DNA from: Solibacillus cecembensis
GTDB lineage: Bacteria; Bacillota; Bacilli; Bacillales_A; Planococcaceae
Assembly (NCBI RefSeq): GCF_001439635.1
Contig: NZ_LMBZ01000030.1
Location: forward strand, 1-53,485
DNA length: 53,485 bases
Reading direction: 5' to 3'
Of the stretch, positions 34,462 to 43,308 are shown piece by piece (position 1 is the stretch's first letter; each line of letters opens with the position of its first letter). The position numbers were made by a program, and so were the translations under genes. The notes under the pieces are model-generated. The model did not search any database, had not been told where the DNA came from, and saw only the letters and a program-made list of their open reading frames with translations.

Positions 34462-35403
34462 TTACAGACGGCGGTTAATGCCATCCATCTGAATTGGGGT
34501 CGTTACCGCTTTAATCCGCTCCATTACACGCGCAGCTTTCACAACCTCGATATCGCCACGCTGAGACTGTGCTAAATGATGCTCTAGTCCTGCGTAATCA
34601 AAGTTTGACGTAATAAAGGTTGGTAATTCTTCACTCATACGATAATGCAGAATCGTCCCTATTATTTCATCGCGCGTCCATGCTGACATCGTTTCAGCGC
34701 CAATATCATCCAGCATCAAAACAGGTGCTTTTTTCACAAAATCAATTTTCCCATTTAATGTATTATCTGAAATCGCATTTTTCATTTCACGTAAAAATTC
34801 TGGTACAAAAACCACAACCGAACGCACTTTTAATGAAGCGAGTTCATTGGCTATCGCACCAAGCACGAAGGATTTCCCTATACCAAACGGACCATATAAG
34901 TAAAACCCTTTTTTGGGTAGCACACCTGTACGACTAAATTCTGCAACAAATTCAGCTGCTTGATCCGCAATGCTCAAACGGGAGTGATTGTCGATGGCTA
35001 AATCTTTCAACGTCGCCTTTAAGACATCTTTTGGCATATACATACTTGAAATCATATTTGCCACATCACGTCTTTCGTCTTCTCGTAACTTTTGCGCACA
35101 CGGCACATAGGTCGTATCAATCGCATTGTATGTCGTATACAATTTCGGGACGTGCCCCTTTAACAAGTTCGTACAATTTCTCGTATCACCACAGCCACAG
35201 CATTCTGTATCTTGTGAAATGTATTCATACAGCTTCGGTAAACTAATATCAATCATTTGTTTCGTTAACTGTTGATTATGTTCTAGTAAAAATTGTTGCA
35301 CTTTCGGATGCTCGACAGTTTCCCTACGCATCTCTTCAAAACGCGCTTCAAATGACGGCATTTTTTTCTTTATTTGATTTAACTGTTCATTTATCGGTTC
35401 GAT
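34462..35403 (-). CDS. dnaI: Primosomal helicase loader DnaI (probable ATC start)
   Basis: The AAA+ ATPase that loads the replicative helicase DnaC with DnaB and DnaD. The N-terminal domain has a zinc cluster (CCGCGDTRNC, with a later conserved Cys). The C-terminal ATPase has Walker A LYGPFGIGKSF, Walker B VLMLDDIGAE and sensor 1 TFITSN. The first ATG (35361) lacks a ribosome site and would drop a segment, EPINEQLNQIKKK, that lines up with the start of B. subtilis DnaI (MEPIGRSL, from memory). AGTAGGTG sits eight bases before an ATC at 35401-35403, which gives about 313 aa. The start is therefore inferred to be ATC. Confidence 0.93.
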   Translation of the reverse strand: MEPINEQLNQIKKKMPSFEARFEEMRRETVEHPKVQQFLLEHNQQLTKQMIDISLPKLYEYISQDTECCGCGDTRNCTNLLKGHVPKLYTTYNAIDTTYVPCAQKLREDERRDVANMISSMYMPKDVLKATLKDLAIDNHSRLSIADQAAEFVAEFSRTGVLPKKGFYLYGPFGIGKSFVLGAIANELASLKVRSVVVFVPEFLREMKNAISDNTLNGKIDFVKKAPVLMLDDIGAETMSAWTRDEIIGTILHYRMSEELPTFITSNFDYAGLEHHLAQSQRGDIEVVKAARVMERIKAVTTPIQMDGINRRL

Positions 35404-35413
35404 TGGAATTCAC

Positions 35414-36790
35414 CTACTTTTGTTGTTGATCTAGTTTCTGCAATATTTTCAAACGTTCTTTTTCAAAATCGACCGCGCTTGTGTCTTCTTGCTTCGGTTG
35501 TTCATCCCGCTTATAAAACCAATCTGGCACTTGCTCATTACGTGTATTTTTGCGAGACGCCGGTGGTTTTTGATACGGTTTACTCGGATTCGTTGAAGGT
35601 TTTGGCGTAGCACTTTCTGTTTTCCACTGCGCATATTTATCACGTTCTTGGCGCGCTAAATCCATCGCTTCTTTCGCCGTTTTTAAATGTTTACGACTCC
35701 AGTGATCAGCTATTTTTTCAACATAACTTCGCGGCAACTTCATATCCGTAGAAAGCATGACATATTCGAGCAAGACATTCACAACACCCACTGGCATACT
35801 GTATTTGACAACTAAATCTTCCGCGAGCTGAATCGACGAAGGGAGCGGTTCCTTGCCTTTATTAATATCTCGCAAAACTTGTACGGGTGGTGTCGTTTCT
35901 AAGTATTGAAGCAATTCCTGCTCCTTCGATAAATTTTGTGGAGCCGTTTCTTCCACTTGTTTACTTTGGAAAGTCTTTGTAAACGTCGGTGCATCTTTTG
36001 AGACAGCTAGCTTATAGTAATCTGCAGCAGCCTTTTTCAGCTTTTCTGTCGGCAACTTCATTTGCTCATCCAATGCTAAAATAACGACTTTTTGCATATC
36101 GATTGGGGACAGCTTATATAAAAAGGACAGCTTGGCAATCATTTCTCGCGCTTCAATCGTCAATGCAGAAGAAGGGACAAGTTGCTCTGATAAGCCTGAC
36201 TGTAATAATTGAAAATCAAATTGTTCATAATAAAACGGATAATCTTGTTGCTTAGGTGCTTCTTCTTCATTAAAATCAGTCGGAACATTCGTATGCACAG
36301 GTTTGTACACATCAATAAACGTCCGGGTCACTTCTTCAAATGCTTCATTATTTGGTTGCGCAATAAATCGTTGGCGCAGTTTTCGATAAGGACCTTCTCC
36401 AATTTTACTGAACAAAAACATCGACAGTAGCGGATCTTTAAAAAAACTTTGGGCATCTAATGGACGCACAAGCTCATATATAAAATGACGGCTAGTCCCT
36501 AAATCCTTTTTCCACGTACGTAATAACCCGATCGCTTCTAAAGCAATGCGCGCTTCGAACACTTTAGGAAGCGGCATCGATAGTACATTCATTAAATAAT
36601 AATGGTTCATCTCTTGTGGCGCATAGCTTTCCGCCTCTGCCCATAACGTTAAATAAAGACTAATTGGTTCTGCCCCTGTTAATGGTTGATAAAACAATGT
36701 GACAAGTTGGCGTTCATTTGTCGATAATGCGTGAGGGAGCTTGATTTCAAAATGATCCGTAGGCTGTAATTCTTTCATCAAATGAACCAT
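35414..36790 (-). CDS. dnaB: Replication initiation and membrane attachment protein DnaB
   Basis: A 458 aa Gram-positive DnaB (not the helicase). It has two DDBH-type helical domains (residues about 1-200 and 290-400, the second with SMPVGVVNVLLEYVML) and a basic, low-complexity C-terminus that binds DNA. With DnaI it loads the replicative helicase at oriC and at restart sites. The start is the ATG seven bases after GGAGGGAGG; the longer frame overlaps nrdR. It is cotranscribed as nrdR-dnaB-dnaI. Confidence 0.93.
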   Translation of the reverse strand: MVHLMKELQPTDHFEIKLPHALSTNERQLVTLFYQPLTGAEPISLYLTLWAEAESYAPQEMNHYYLMNVLSMPLPKVFEARIALEAIGLLRTWKKDLGTSRHFIYELVRPLDAQSFFKDPLLSMFLFSKIGEGPYRKLRQRFIAQPNNEAFEEVTRTFIDVYKPVHTNVPTDFNEEEAPKQQDYPFYYEQFDFQLLQSGLSEQLVPSSALTIEAREMIAKLSFLYKLSPIDMQKVVILALDEQMKLPTEKLKKAAADYYKLAVSKDAPTFTKTFQSKQVEETAPQNLSKEQELLQYLETTPPVQVLRDINKGKEPLPSSIQLAEDLVVKYSMPVGVVNVLLEYVMLSTDMKLPRSYVEKIADHWSRKHLKTAKEAMDLARQERDKYAQWKTESATPKPSTNPSKPYQKPPASRKNTRNEQVPDWFYKRDEQPKQEDTSAVDFEKERLKILQKLDQQQK

Positions 36791-36809
36791 TTTTGTACCT
36801 CCCTCCGTA

Positions 36810-37277
36810 TTATTTATCATGCGATTGACGGATCATAATCTCTTTTAGTTCTTCAATAAAAACGGTAATGTCTTTAAATTGACGATAAACCGATGCAAAT
36901 CGAACATATGCGACTTCATCGATTTTCGCTAAACGGTCCATCACCATTTCACCGACATCTTCTGAGCGTACTTCGGCATTCCCTACACGACGTAGCTCTT
37001 TTTCAATATCCATCACAAGCTCTTCTAACTGATCTAGTGGTACCGGACGTTTTTCACAAGCACGAATAAGCCCACGTAAAACCTTTTCACGCGTAAATTC
37101 CTCACGGGAACCTTCTTTTTTCACAACAATTAATGGTGTTTCTTCTATTTTTTCAAACGTAGTAAATCGAAAGCTACATGATTCGCATTCACGACGTCTT
37201 CGTATTTCTTTATTATCATCAACAGGTCTAGAGTCTACAACACGTGTTCCGTTGTATTGACAAGCTGGACATCTCAT
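36810..37277 (-). CDS. nrdR: Transcriptional repressor NrdR
   Basis: A 155 aa regulator with an N-terminal zinc ribbon (MRCPACQYNGTRVVDSR ... CESCSFRF, four Cys) and an ATP-cone domain (about 49-139). It represses ribonucleotide reductase genes when ATP or dATP is bound. AGGAGAAA precedes the ATG. Its place before dnaB-dnaI is conserved in Bacillales. Confidence 0.97.
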   Translation of the reverse strand: MRCPACQYNGTRVVDSRPVDDNKEIRRRRECESCSFRFTTFEKIEETPLIVVKKEGSREEFTREKVLRGLIRACEKRPVPLDQLEELVMDIEKELRRVGNAEVRSEDVGEMVMDRLAKIDEVAYVRFASVYRQFKDITVFIEELKEIMIRQSHDK

Positions 37278-37403
37278 AGTTTTTTTCTCCTGATTCTTAA
37301 GTCATAATCGTATTATAACAAAAATAACGCGCGTGAAATAGTCATTCCTGCGCGCGCATCGTTTTCGAAAATTATACAGCTTCTTAATATGTATGTGCAA
37401 TAG

Positions 37404-37442
37404 AAAAAACCTTTGCGAGAAAATAGTAACTTTTCGCAAAGG
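37404..37442 (-). terminator. Probable original terminator of gapB
   Basis: CCTTTGCGA and TCGCAAAGG form a stem with TTTTTT on the minus strand. It is about 130 bases from the gapB stop, because repeat copy 2 lies between. Confidence 0.8.
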
Positions 37443-37457
37443 ATTTATTTCACTTTA

Positions 37458-37575
37458 ATCAATTACGCCTCGGCGTAATTGCGTCCAGATGTTTTTCGAG
37501 CGAGCTCGAAAAACTCCCCTTAAAATCTGTGACATCCGCCAGGGGCTTTAACTTGATTCAGCTGAATCAAGTTAA
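37458..37575. repeat. Intergenic repeat element, copy 2
   Basis: It shares with copy 1 the palindromes CAATTACGCC/GGCGTAATTG and GTTTTTCGAG/CTCGAAAAAC, and the spacer words GTCCAGAT and ATCTGTGACA. The distal part is a 24 bp perfect palindrome with half-site AACTTGATTCAG (37550-37573). The gapB stop codon (37572-37574) overlaps its edge, as in copy 1 with the dUTPase gene. Confidence 0.87.
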
Positions 37576-38591
37576 GCGTTTACTGTTGCAAGTTCTTTTG
37601 CAATTTTCACTGTTAAGTCTACTACACGAGCAGAATAACCCCACTCATTGTCATACCAAGCTAAAACTTTTACTTTACGATCACCTAAAACGATTGTCGT
37701 TAAACCGTCTACTGTAGAAGAGAAAGTCGTTGTGTTGAAGTCAGAAGATACAAGTGGCTCCATTGTGAAGTTTAAAATACCTTTCATTTTACCTTCAGCA
37801 GCCGCTTTGAATGCATTGTTTACTTCTTCCACTGTCACGTCTTTTTCTAAGTCTACTACTAAGTCTACTAAAGAAACATTCGGTGTTGGTACACGTAATG
37901 CCATACCATGAATTTTGCCATCTAATTCCGGTAACACTAAGCGTAATGCTTTTGCTGCACCAGTTGAAGTTGGAATAATTGATGATGCACAGTTACGCGC
38001 ACGACGTAAATCTTTATGTGGGTTGTCAATGTTGTTTTGGTCATTTGTATAAGCATGAACTGTTGTCATTAAACCGTTTACAATACCAAACTCATCATTT
38101 AATACTTTCGCTACTGGAGCTAAGCAGTTTGTTGTACAAGATGCATTTGAAATTACATCATGTTTTGATAAATCTAATTTCTCGTCATTTACACCTAGAA
38201 CAACCGTAATATCTTCGTTTTTACCTGGAGCAGTTAAAATAACTTTTTTAGCACCAGCTTCTAAATGCATCGCCGCTTTGTCACGGTCATTAAATTTACC
38301 AGTTGCTTCGATAACGATATCTACGCCCATCTCAGTCCAAGGTAATTTTAACGGATCACGTTCGCTCACTAATACAACACGTTTACCATTTACGATTAAA
38401 GCGCCTTCTTCTGCTTCAACTGTTCCAGGGAAAGTACCATGATTTGTGTCATACTTAATTAAATGTGCTAACGTTTCAGCTGGGTAACTAGCATTAACTG
38501 CTACGATATTTACATTACCTTGCATCATCGCTTGTCTGAAAACCATACGACCGATACGGCCAAAACCATTGATTGCAATAGAAACTGTCAT
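37572..38591 (-). CDS. gapB: Glyceraldehyde-3-phosphate dehydrogenase, GapB type
   Basis: A 339 aa enzyme. The Rossmann motif is INGFGRIGR and the catalytic site is SNASCTTNCLAP. After beta-strand 2 the sequence is AVNASYPAET, with Asn-Ala-Ser in place of the Asp found in NAD-specific glycolytic GapA. This matches the gluconeogenic, NADP-preferring GapB. The position between nrdR and coaE also matches B. subtilis gapB, without the speD found there. AGGAGG lies 11 bases before the ATG. The promoter carries a CcpN-like operator. Confidence 0.93.
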   Translation of the reverse strand: MTVSIAINGFGRIGRMVFRQAMMQGNVNIVAVNASYPAETLAHLIKYDTNHGTFPGTVEAEEGALIVNGKRVVLVSERDPLKLPWTEMGVDIVIEATGKFNDRDKAAMHLEAGAKKVILTAPGKNEDITVVLGVNDEKLDLSKHDVISNASCTTNCLAPVAKVLNDEFGIVNGLMTTVHAYTNDQNNIDNPHKDLRRARNCASSIIPTSTGAAKALRLVLPELDGKIHGMALRVPTPNVSLVDLVVDLEKDVTVEEVNNAFKAAAEGKMKGILNFTMEPLVSSDFNTTTFSSTVDGLTTIVLGDRKVKVLAWYDNEWGYSARVVDLTVKIAKELATVNA

Positions 38592-38646
38592 ATTATTTAA
38601 ATCCTCCTAAAAGTACGATTAAGTCTAATTGTTATATTCGCTCATT

Positions 38647-38674
38647 AGTATAACACATTTTTTCTAATAGTGAA
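38647..38674 (-). promoter_or_regulatory. gapB promoter with CcpN-like operator
   Basis: An extended -10 (TGTTATACT), a 16 bp spacer and TTCACT. TGTGTTATACT (38647-38657) fits the CcpN operator consensus TRTGHYATAYW as I recall it, and lies over the -10 box. CcpN represses gapB under glycolytic conditions in B. subtilis. Confidence 0.6.
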
Positions 38675-38760
38675 CATATTTAAACAGCAATAAATAAAGT
38701 TGTTATTTTCTGAAAACGATTTCATATGCACTTAGAAAGAGTTTATCGCTCATCACAAAT

Positions 38761-38794
38761 AGAATGCATCGTTAAACAACAAACGATGCATTCT
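38761..38794 (-). terminator. Hairpin after coaE
   Basis: A perfect 13 bp stem, AGAATGCATCGTT / AACGATGCATTCT, followed only by a weak T run, at the end of polA-mutM-coaE. Confidence 0.65.
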
Positions 38795-38807
38795 ACATTA
38801 CAAAATG

Positions 38808-39419
38808 TTATTCACTTTTAGTAAACTTAATGATTTGCCACTGCTTCAAAATTTGCTCTAATTGCTTCGCCGTTTCTTCTAGCATGCCATTATTAAATAT
38901 GACGGCATCTGCTAATGCTTCTTTTTCGGCAACGGGAATTTGTGTCGCGATACGGGCGCGTGCCTCTTCCAACGACAAACCATTCCGCTCCACTAGACGT
39001 TGAAGCTGGTTTTCCTCTGAGACGGTAACAACCAAAATTTTCTCGACAAAATGCTGCAATTTGCTTTCAAATAATAACGGAATATCCATAATGACGGTTT
39101 GTTCTCCTTTTGCCACATGCTCATCCCGCTGACGAATCATTTCTGCACGAATGGCTGGATGAATAATGCCATTGAGCACCGCGCGCTTTTCTTCATCATG
39201 AAAAATAATCGCACCTACTTTTGCACGATCCATCGTCCCGTCAGCTGCAATAACCTCTGGACCAAATGCCTCGGCAATTTTCTGTAATGTATTTGAACCG
39301 GGCCCCACTACTTGGCGCGCTACTAAATCAGCATCGACAATCGGTAGTTTATACGTCTCCAGCATTTTAGCGACCGTGCTTTTTCCACTTGCAATACTTC
39401 CAGTTAAGCCAATAATCAT
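38808..39419 (-). CDS. coaE: Dephospho-CoA kinase
   Basis: A 203 aa P-loop kinase that phosphorylates the 3'-OH of dephospho-CoA, the last step of CoA synthesis. Walker A is GLTGSIASGKST at residues 4-15, followed by VDADLVARQVV and the lid region with QLQRLVERN. The start is the ATG that follows AAGAGGTG; a longer frame reaches into mutM without a ribosome site. It is the last gene of polA-mutM-coaE, 13 bases after the mutM stop. Confidence 0.95.
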   Translation of the reverse strand: MIIGLTGSIASGKSTVAKMLETYKLPIVDADLVARQVVGPGSNTLQKIAEAFGPEVIAADGTMDRAKVGAIIFHDEEKRAVLNGIIHPAIRAEMIRQRDEHVAKGEQTVIMDIPLLFESKLQHFVEKILVVTVSEENQLQRLVERNGLSLEEARARIATQIPVAEKEALADAVIFNNGMLEETAKQLEQILKQWQIIKFTKSE

Positions 39420-39432
39420 ATGATTACACCTC

Positions 39433-40305
39433 TTATTTTTGACAATATGGGCAATAAACAGATGTTCTTCCGCCAATGACCATTGAGTTTGTTTCTGTAC
39501 CACACGCTAAGCATTCTTTTTTACCGTACATTTTCAATCGATGTTGCATCGTTCCTGCCCCGCCATTAATACTGCGATAATCTGAAATGGTCGAGCCGCC
39601 TGAGTCGATACTTTCTTGAAGCACGTCACAAATAACTTGAAACAAAGCTTCTTTTCTTGCCTGACTGATGCGATTTGTTTTACGTCCAGGATGAATACCC
39701 ATATTAAAAAGTGCCTCGGTCGCGTAAATATTACCGCAACCGGAAATGACTTGGCCATCCATAATGACTTCTTTAATGGGCTTATTCGCATATTTCAGTT
39801 TTTCACTTTGCGCCAAAAAGTACGCACAGGCATCTTCATCAAACGGCTCGGGTGCCATTTTCAACAATGGTGGGTGATCCGCGATTTCCTTCAAAAAACG
39901 CAATTCCCCAAAACGGCGAATATCGGAATACACTAACAGCTCGCCTGTCGATAATGTAAAAATAGCATGGACATGTTTGCGGAATTTTTCTTCAGTAATT
40001 TCCAGCACATCATTCACCACAAACCACGCGCCACTCATGCCTAAATGATTTACTAAAACAAAGGACTCCCCTTCATTTTCAAGCATGAAAAATATATATT
40101 TCGAACGTCTTTTAATTTCTAAAATCGTCCTATTTTGAAGCAGTTGTTCAAATAACTGCGGTTCCATATTTTTAACAATCGCTTGCTTGCCTGCCTCATT
40201 GGAAGCAAAAATCACGCTGGATAATGCGACTTTTTCGATTGTTTTCCCTTCCACAATCGGTTTTAAATCGCGGACAACGCCTTCAACTTCTGGTAATTCT
40301 GGCAT
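39433..40305 (-). CDS. mutM: Formamidopyrimidine-DNA glycosylase
   Basis: A 290 aa bifunctional glycosylase/AP lyase that removes 8-oxoguanine. The N-terminal MPELPEVE gives the catalytic Pro2 and Glu3 after removal of Met. A helix-two-turn-helix includes GCGNIYATEALF, and the C-terminal zinc finger has four Cys (CLACGTE ... YCPYCQK) with the binding Arg in GGRTSVYC. AAGGAG precedes the ATG. It lies 12 bases after polA. Confidence 0.97.
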   Translation of the reverse strand: MPELPEVEGVVRDLKPIVEGKTIEKVALSSVIFASNEAGKQAIVKNMEPQLFEQLLQNRTILEIKRRSKYIFFMLENEGESFVLVNHLGMSGAWFVVNDVLEITEEKFRKHVHAIFTLSTGELLVYSDIRRFGELRFLKEIADHPPLLKMAPEPFDEDACAYFLAQSEKLKYANKPIKEVIMDGQVISGCGNIYATEALFNMGIHPGRKTNRISQARKEALFQVICDVLQESIDSGGSTISDYRSINGGAGTMQHRLKMYGKKECLACGTETNSMVIGGRTSVYCPYCQK

Positions 40306-40317
40306 GATGACAACTCC

Positions 40318-42945
40318 TTACTTCGCGTCGTACCACGTGTCGCCATATGAAAAATCAACTTTCAATGGCACGATTAATTGAATCGCATTTTCCATTACTT
40401 CTGGTACGATACGCTCTAAAATTTCGATTTCCTCTTTCGGTGCTTCAAAAATTAATTCATCGTGCACTTGTAACAATAATTTCGCCTGCAAGCCTTCTTG
40501 TTGCAAACGCGCATCCATATCAAGCATCGCCTTTTTAATAATATCTGCCGCACTTCCTTGAATTGGCGTATTCATCGCCGTTCGCTCTGCAAAGCTACGC
40601 AAATTGAAATTCGAGCTAGTAATATCCGGTAAATAACGACGACGGTTTAATATCGTTGTGACAAAACCTTGTTTCTTTGCCTCAACAACAATCGAATCCA
40701 TGTAATTTTTTACACCTGGGAAGCTTGCTAAATAGTTTTCGATAAATGTTGCCGCTTCTTTACGAGTAATGTCTAAGCTTTGAGATAAACCATAATCACT
40801 AATACCGTATACAATTCCAAAGTTTACCGCCTTCGCTGTTCTACGCATATTGCTCGTCACTTCATCCGCCTCGACATTAAATACATCCATCGCGGTTCTA
40901 GTATGAATATCCATCCCTTGTGTAAACGCATCGACTAACGCAGGGTCCTCACACATGTGCGCTAATACACGTAATTCAATTTGAGAATAGTCCGCAGCAA
41001 ATAAAATCCAGTCTTTTTTAGATGGGATAAACGCCTGTCTAATTTTTCGCCCTTCTTCTAAACGAATCGGGATGTTTTGTAAGTTTGGATCTGTTGAACT
41101 TAAGCGACCTGTTGCCGTTAACGCTTGTTGGAAACGCGTATGCACTTTTGAATCTTCATGATGAATTTCTTTCGTTAAGCCTTCAATGTACGTCGATTGC
41201 AGTTTCGCCAATGTTCGGTACGTTAAAATATGCTTCACAACTTCATGTTCTGATTGAAGCTTTTCTAACACGTCCGCTGCGGTAGAATAGCCTGTTTTTG
41301 TTTTTTTAATGACAGGTAAACCAAGCTTATCAAATAAAATAACACCTAGTTGCTTCGGTGAATTAATATTAAATGTCTCACCTGCCGCGTCATAAATCGT
41401 TGCCTCAATCACATCTAGTTTTTGCTTCAAGTCAGCACCCATTTGCTGTAATGTATCGGCGTTTACAGTAATGCCCTCGCTCTCCATCTCCCCTAAAATA
41501 TGAGCAAGTGGAAGCTCTAACTCTTTATATAACTCAAACTGTTCGTTCGTTTTTAATTTCTCTTCTAAAACAGGCTGAAGCTTCCAAATCGCCATTGCTT
41601 TACGGCTTACATGATCCGCTAATACATCGGCTGCTGGTACAGCCCATTTGGCACCTTTTCCATAAACTGATTCATTGGACTTCACATTTTGATACCCAAA
41701 TTCCTTTGCATGTGTCGCCACATCATCACCGGAAGTAGACGGTTTCATAATGTAAGAAGCTAATAATAAATCAAATTCCACACCTTTTAATTCGATACCT
41801 AAACGGTGAAGCATTGCTTGCGTTGCTTTACTATCTGTCACATACTTTTTCTTCGTTGCATCTTGTAGCCATGTTTTTAAAGCACTATTTTCTACTACAT
41901 TATTTATAGCCGTAAAAATTGTATTACTGCCATCTGTTAACGCTAACCCAAGTGCTTCGCAACTATGATAATGCTCATTTTCAAGCTCCAAATGCATCGC
42001 CATCGTATTTTGAAGCATGTCCGCTGTGACAACTTCTTCTATTGAAAAGTGTAGCTCCTCTTGTTCGATTTCTTCACTTTCAAAATCACTTTTTTCAATC
42101 AATGATTTAAAGCCAAGCTCCTGCCACACTTCAAGCAATTGCTCTTCATTTGGACCTGCATAAGCTAGCTCACTTAACGACACTTCAATCGGGGCTTCCG
42201 TATGGATTGTGACTAACTTTTTCGATAAATGGGCAAGCTCTTCATTTTCAATAAGCTTTTCCTTCATTTTAGAAGCTTTCATCGAATCGATCGCCTCATA
42301 AAGCGCTTCGATCGTTCCATGTTCTTTTAATAGCTTAATTGCCGTCTTTTCACCAACACCTGGCACACCCGGAATATTATCAGATTGGTCACCCATTAAG
42401 CCCTTCATATCAATAATTTGCTCAGGTGTTAAGCCGTATTTTTCTTCAATATAAGCCGGTGTATATTTTTCAATATCCGTAATCCCTTTGCGTGTAATAT
42501 AAACGGTCACCTCATTCGAAGCTAATTGCGTTAAATCTTTATCACCTGAAACGATAATGACTTCTGTTCCGAGTGCTGCCGCTTGTTTCGCTAAAGTACC
42601 GATAATATCATCCGCTTCATACATAGCTAACTCATAGCGCTTAATTTGATACGCATCAACCAACTTACGAATGTATGGGAATTGCTCCGATAATTCAGAT
42701 GGCGTTTTTTGACGTCCACCTTTGTATTCTCCGTATGATTCATGACGGAATGTCGTTTTCCCCGCATCAAACGCTACAAGCATTTGGGTTGGATTTTCCT
42801 CACCAATAATTTTTTGTAGCATCGTCGTAAAGCCGTATGTTGCATTTGTATGAATCCCACTATCATTTGTCAACGGTGGTAATGCAAAAAATGCACGATA
42901 CGCTAAACTATTGCCATCTAATAAAAGTAATTTCTCTTTCGTCAT
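40318..42945 (-). CDS. polA: DNA polymerase I
   Basis: An 875 aa repair polymerase. It has the 5'-3' nuclease domain (about 1-290, LLLDGNSLAYRAFFALPP and VSGDKDLTQL), a 3'-5' exonuclease-like domain (about 300-465) in which the catalytic acidic residues appear lost, as is usual in Bacillus Pol I, and the polymerase domain with FAADYSQIELRVLAH (motif A), RRTAKAVNFGIVYG (motif B) and LLQVHDELIFE (motif C). The start is the ATG after TGGAGGAACATAGC; a longer frame of 43 codons upstream is rejected. It is the first gene of polA-mutM-coaE. Confidence 0.97.
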   Translation of the reverse strand: MTKEKLLLLDGNSLAYRAFFALPPLTNDSGIHTNATYGFTTMLQKIIGEENPTQMLVAFDAGKTTFRHESYGEYKGGRQKTPSELSEQFPYIRKLVDAYQIKRYELAMYEADDIIGTLAKQAAALGTEVIIVSGDKDLTQLASNEVTVYITRKGITDIEKYTPAYIEEKYGLTPEQIIDMKGLMGDQSDNIPGVPGVGEKTAIKLLKEHGTIEALYEAIDSMKASKMKEKLIENEELAHLSKKLVTIHTEAPIEVSLSELAYAGPNEEQLLEVWQELGFKSLIEKSDFESEEIEQEELHFSIEEVVTADMLQNTMAMHLELENEHYHSCEALGLALTDGSNTIFTAINNVVENSALKTWLQDATKKKYVTDSKATQAMLHRLGIELKGVEFDLLLASYIMKPSTSGDDVATHAKEFGYQNVKSNESVYGKGAKWAVPAADVLADHVSRKAMAIWKLQPVLEEKLKTNEQFELYKELELPLAHILGEMESEGITVNADTLQQMGADLKQKLDVIEATIYDAAGETFNINSPKQLGVILFDKLGLPVIKKTKTGYSTAADVLEKLQSEHEVVKHILTYRTLAKLQSTYIEGLTKEIHHEDSKVHTRFQQALTATGRLSSTDPNLQNIPIRLEEGRKIRQAFIPSKKDWILFAADYSQIELRVLAHMCEDPALVDAFTQGMDIHTRTAMDVFNVEADEVTSNMRRTAKAVNFGIVYGISDYGLSQSLDITRKEAATFIENYLASFPGVKNYMDSIVVEAKKQGFVTTILNRRRYLPDITSSNFNLRSFAERTAMNTPIQGSAADIIKKAMLDMDARLQQEGLQAKLLLQVHDELIFEAPKEEIEILERIVPEVMENAIQLIVPLKVDFSYGDTWYDAK

Positions 42946-43074
42946 GCTATGTTCCTCCAATTTATCAATTTCATCTGTGCTCACTCTTTTTAAGTTTTGA
43001 ATTACGATTGTACGTTCTCCTTCTACTTTAGCGATTGTTCCGTAGAAATGCCAATATAAATGTAGAAAAAACAA

Positions 43075-43117
43075 GAAAAAAGCCTAGAAGCACGAACTAC
43101 TCCATGCTCTAGACTTA
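43075..43117 (-). terminator. Terminator of the second chemoreceptor gene
   Basis: AAGTCTAGAGCA and TGCTTCTAGGCTT pair with a GU pair and a small bulge, followed by TTTTT on the minus strand. It is 190 bases after the stop, so the transcript has a long 3' untranslated region. Confidence 0.7.
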
Positions 43118-43194
43118 TCATTTAAATTTCCACTCATAAAGAGCACTTTCCACTATAAAAGTTAGAAATAAATGAATCGATAATATTAGGTTCG

Positions 43195-43307
43195 TTCTGC
43201 TACTCTACAGGAGCCAAACACGATGTGGTGCACTTAACATTCGTTCCTCTTTTCTAGGGACATGGCTTCAAGAAATGTGCTCCTGCCGCTATGATTTCGT
43301 CGCAGAA
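43195..43307 (-). other. Structured 3' region of the second chemoreceptor mRNA
   Basis: A two-tier long stem is formed by TTCTGC/GCAGAA (43195-43200 and 43302-43307) and CAGGAGC/GCTCCTG (43208-43214 and 43279-43285), around about 65 bases that contain GTGCAC and other short repeats. It begins right after the stop codon. I know no family for it. Confidence 0.45.
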
Positions 43308-43308
43308 T

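Noticed and set aside
37550..37573. The 24 bp perfect palindrome as a phage or integron attachment site
   Set aside because: It is part of a repeat element with other palindromes and no integrase is nearby.
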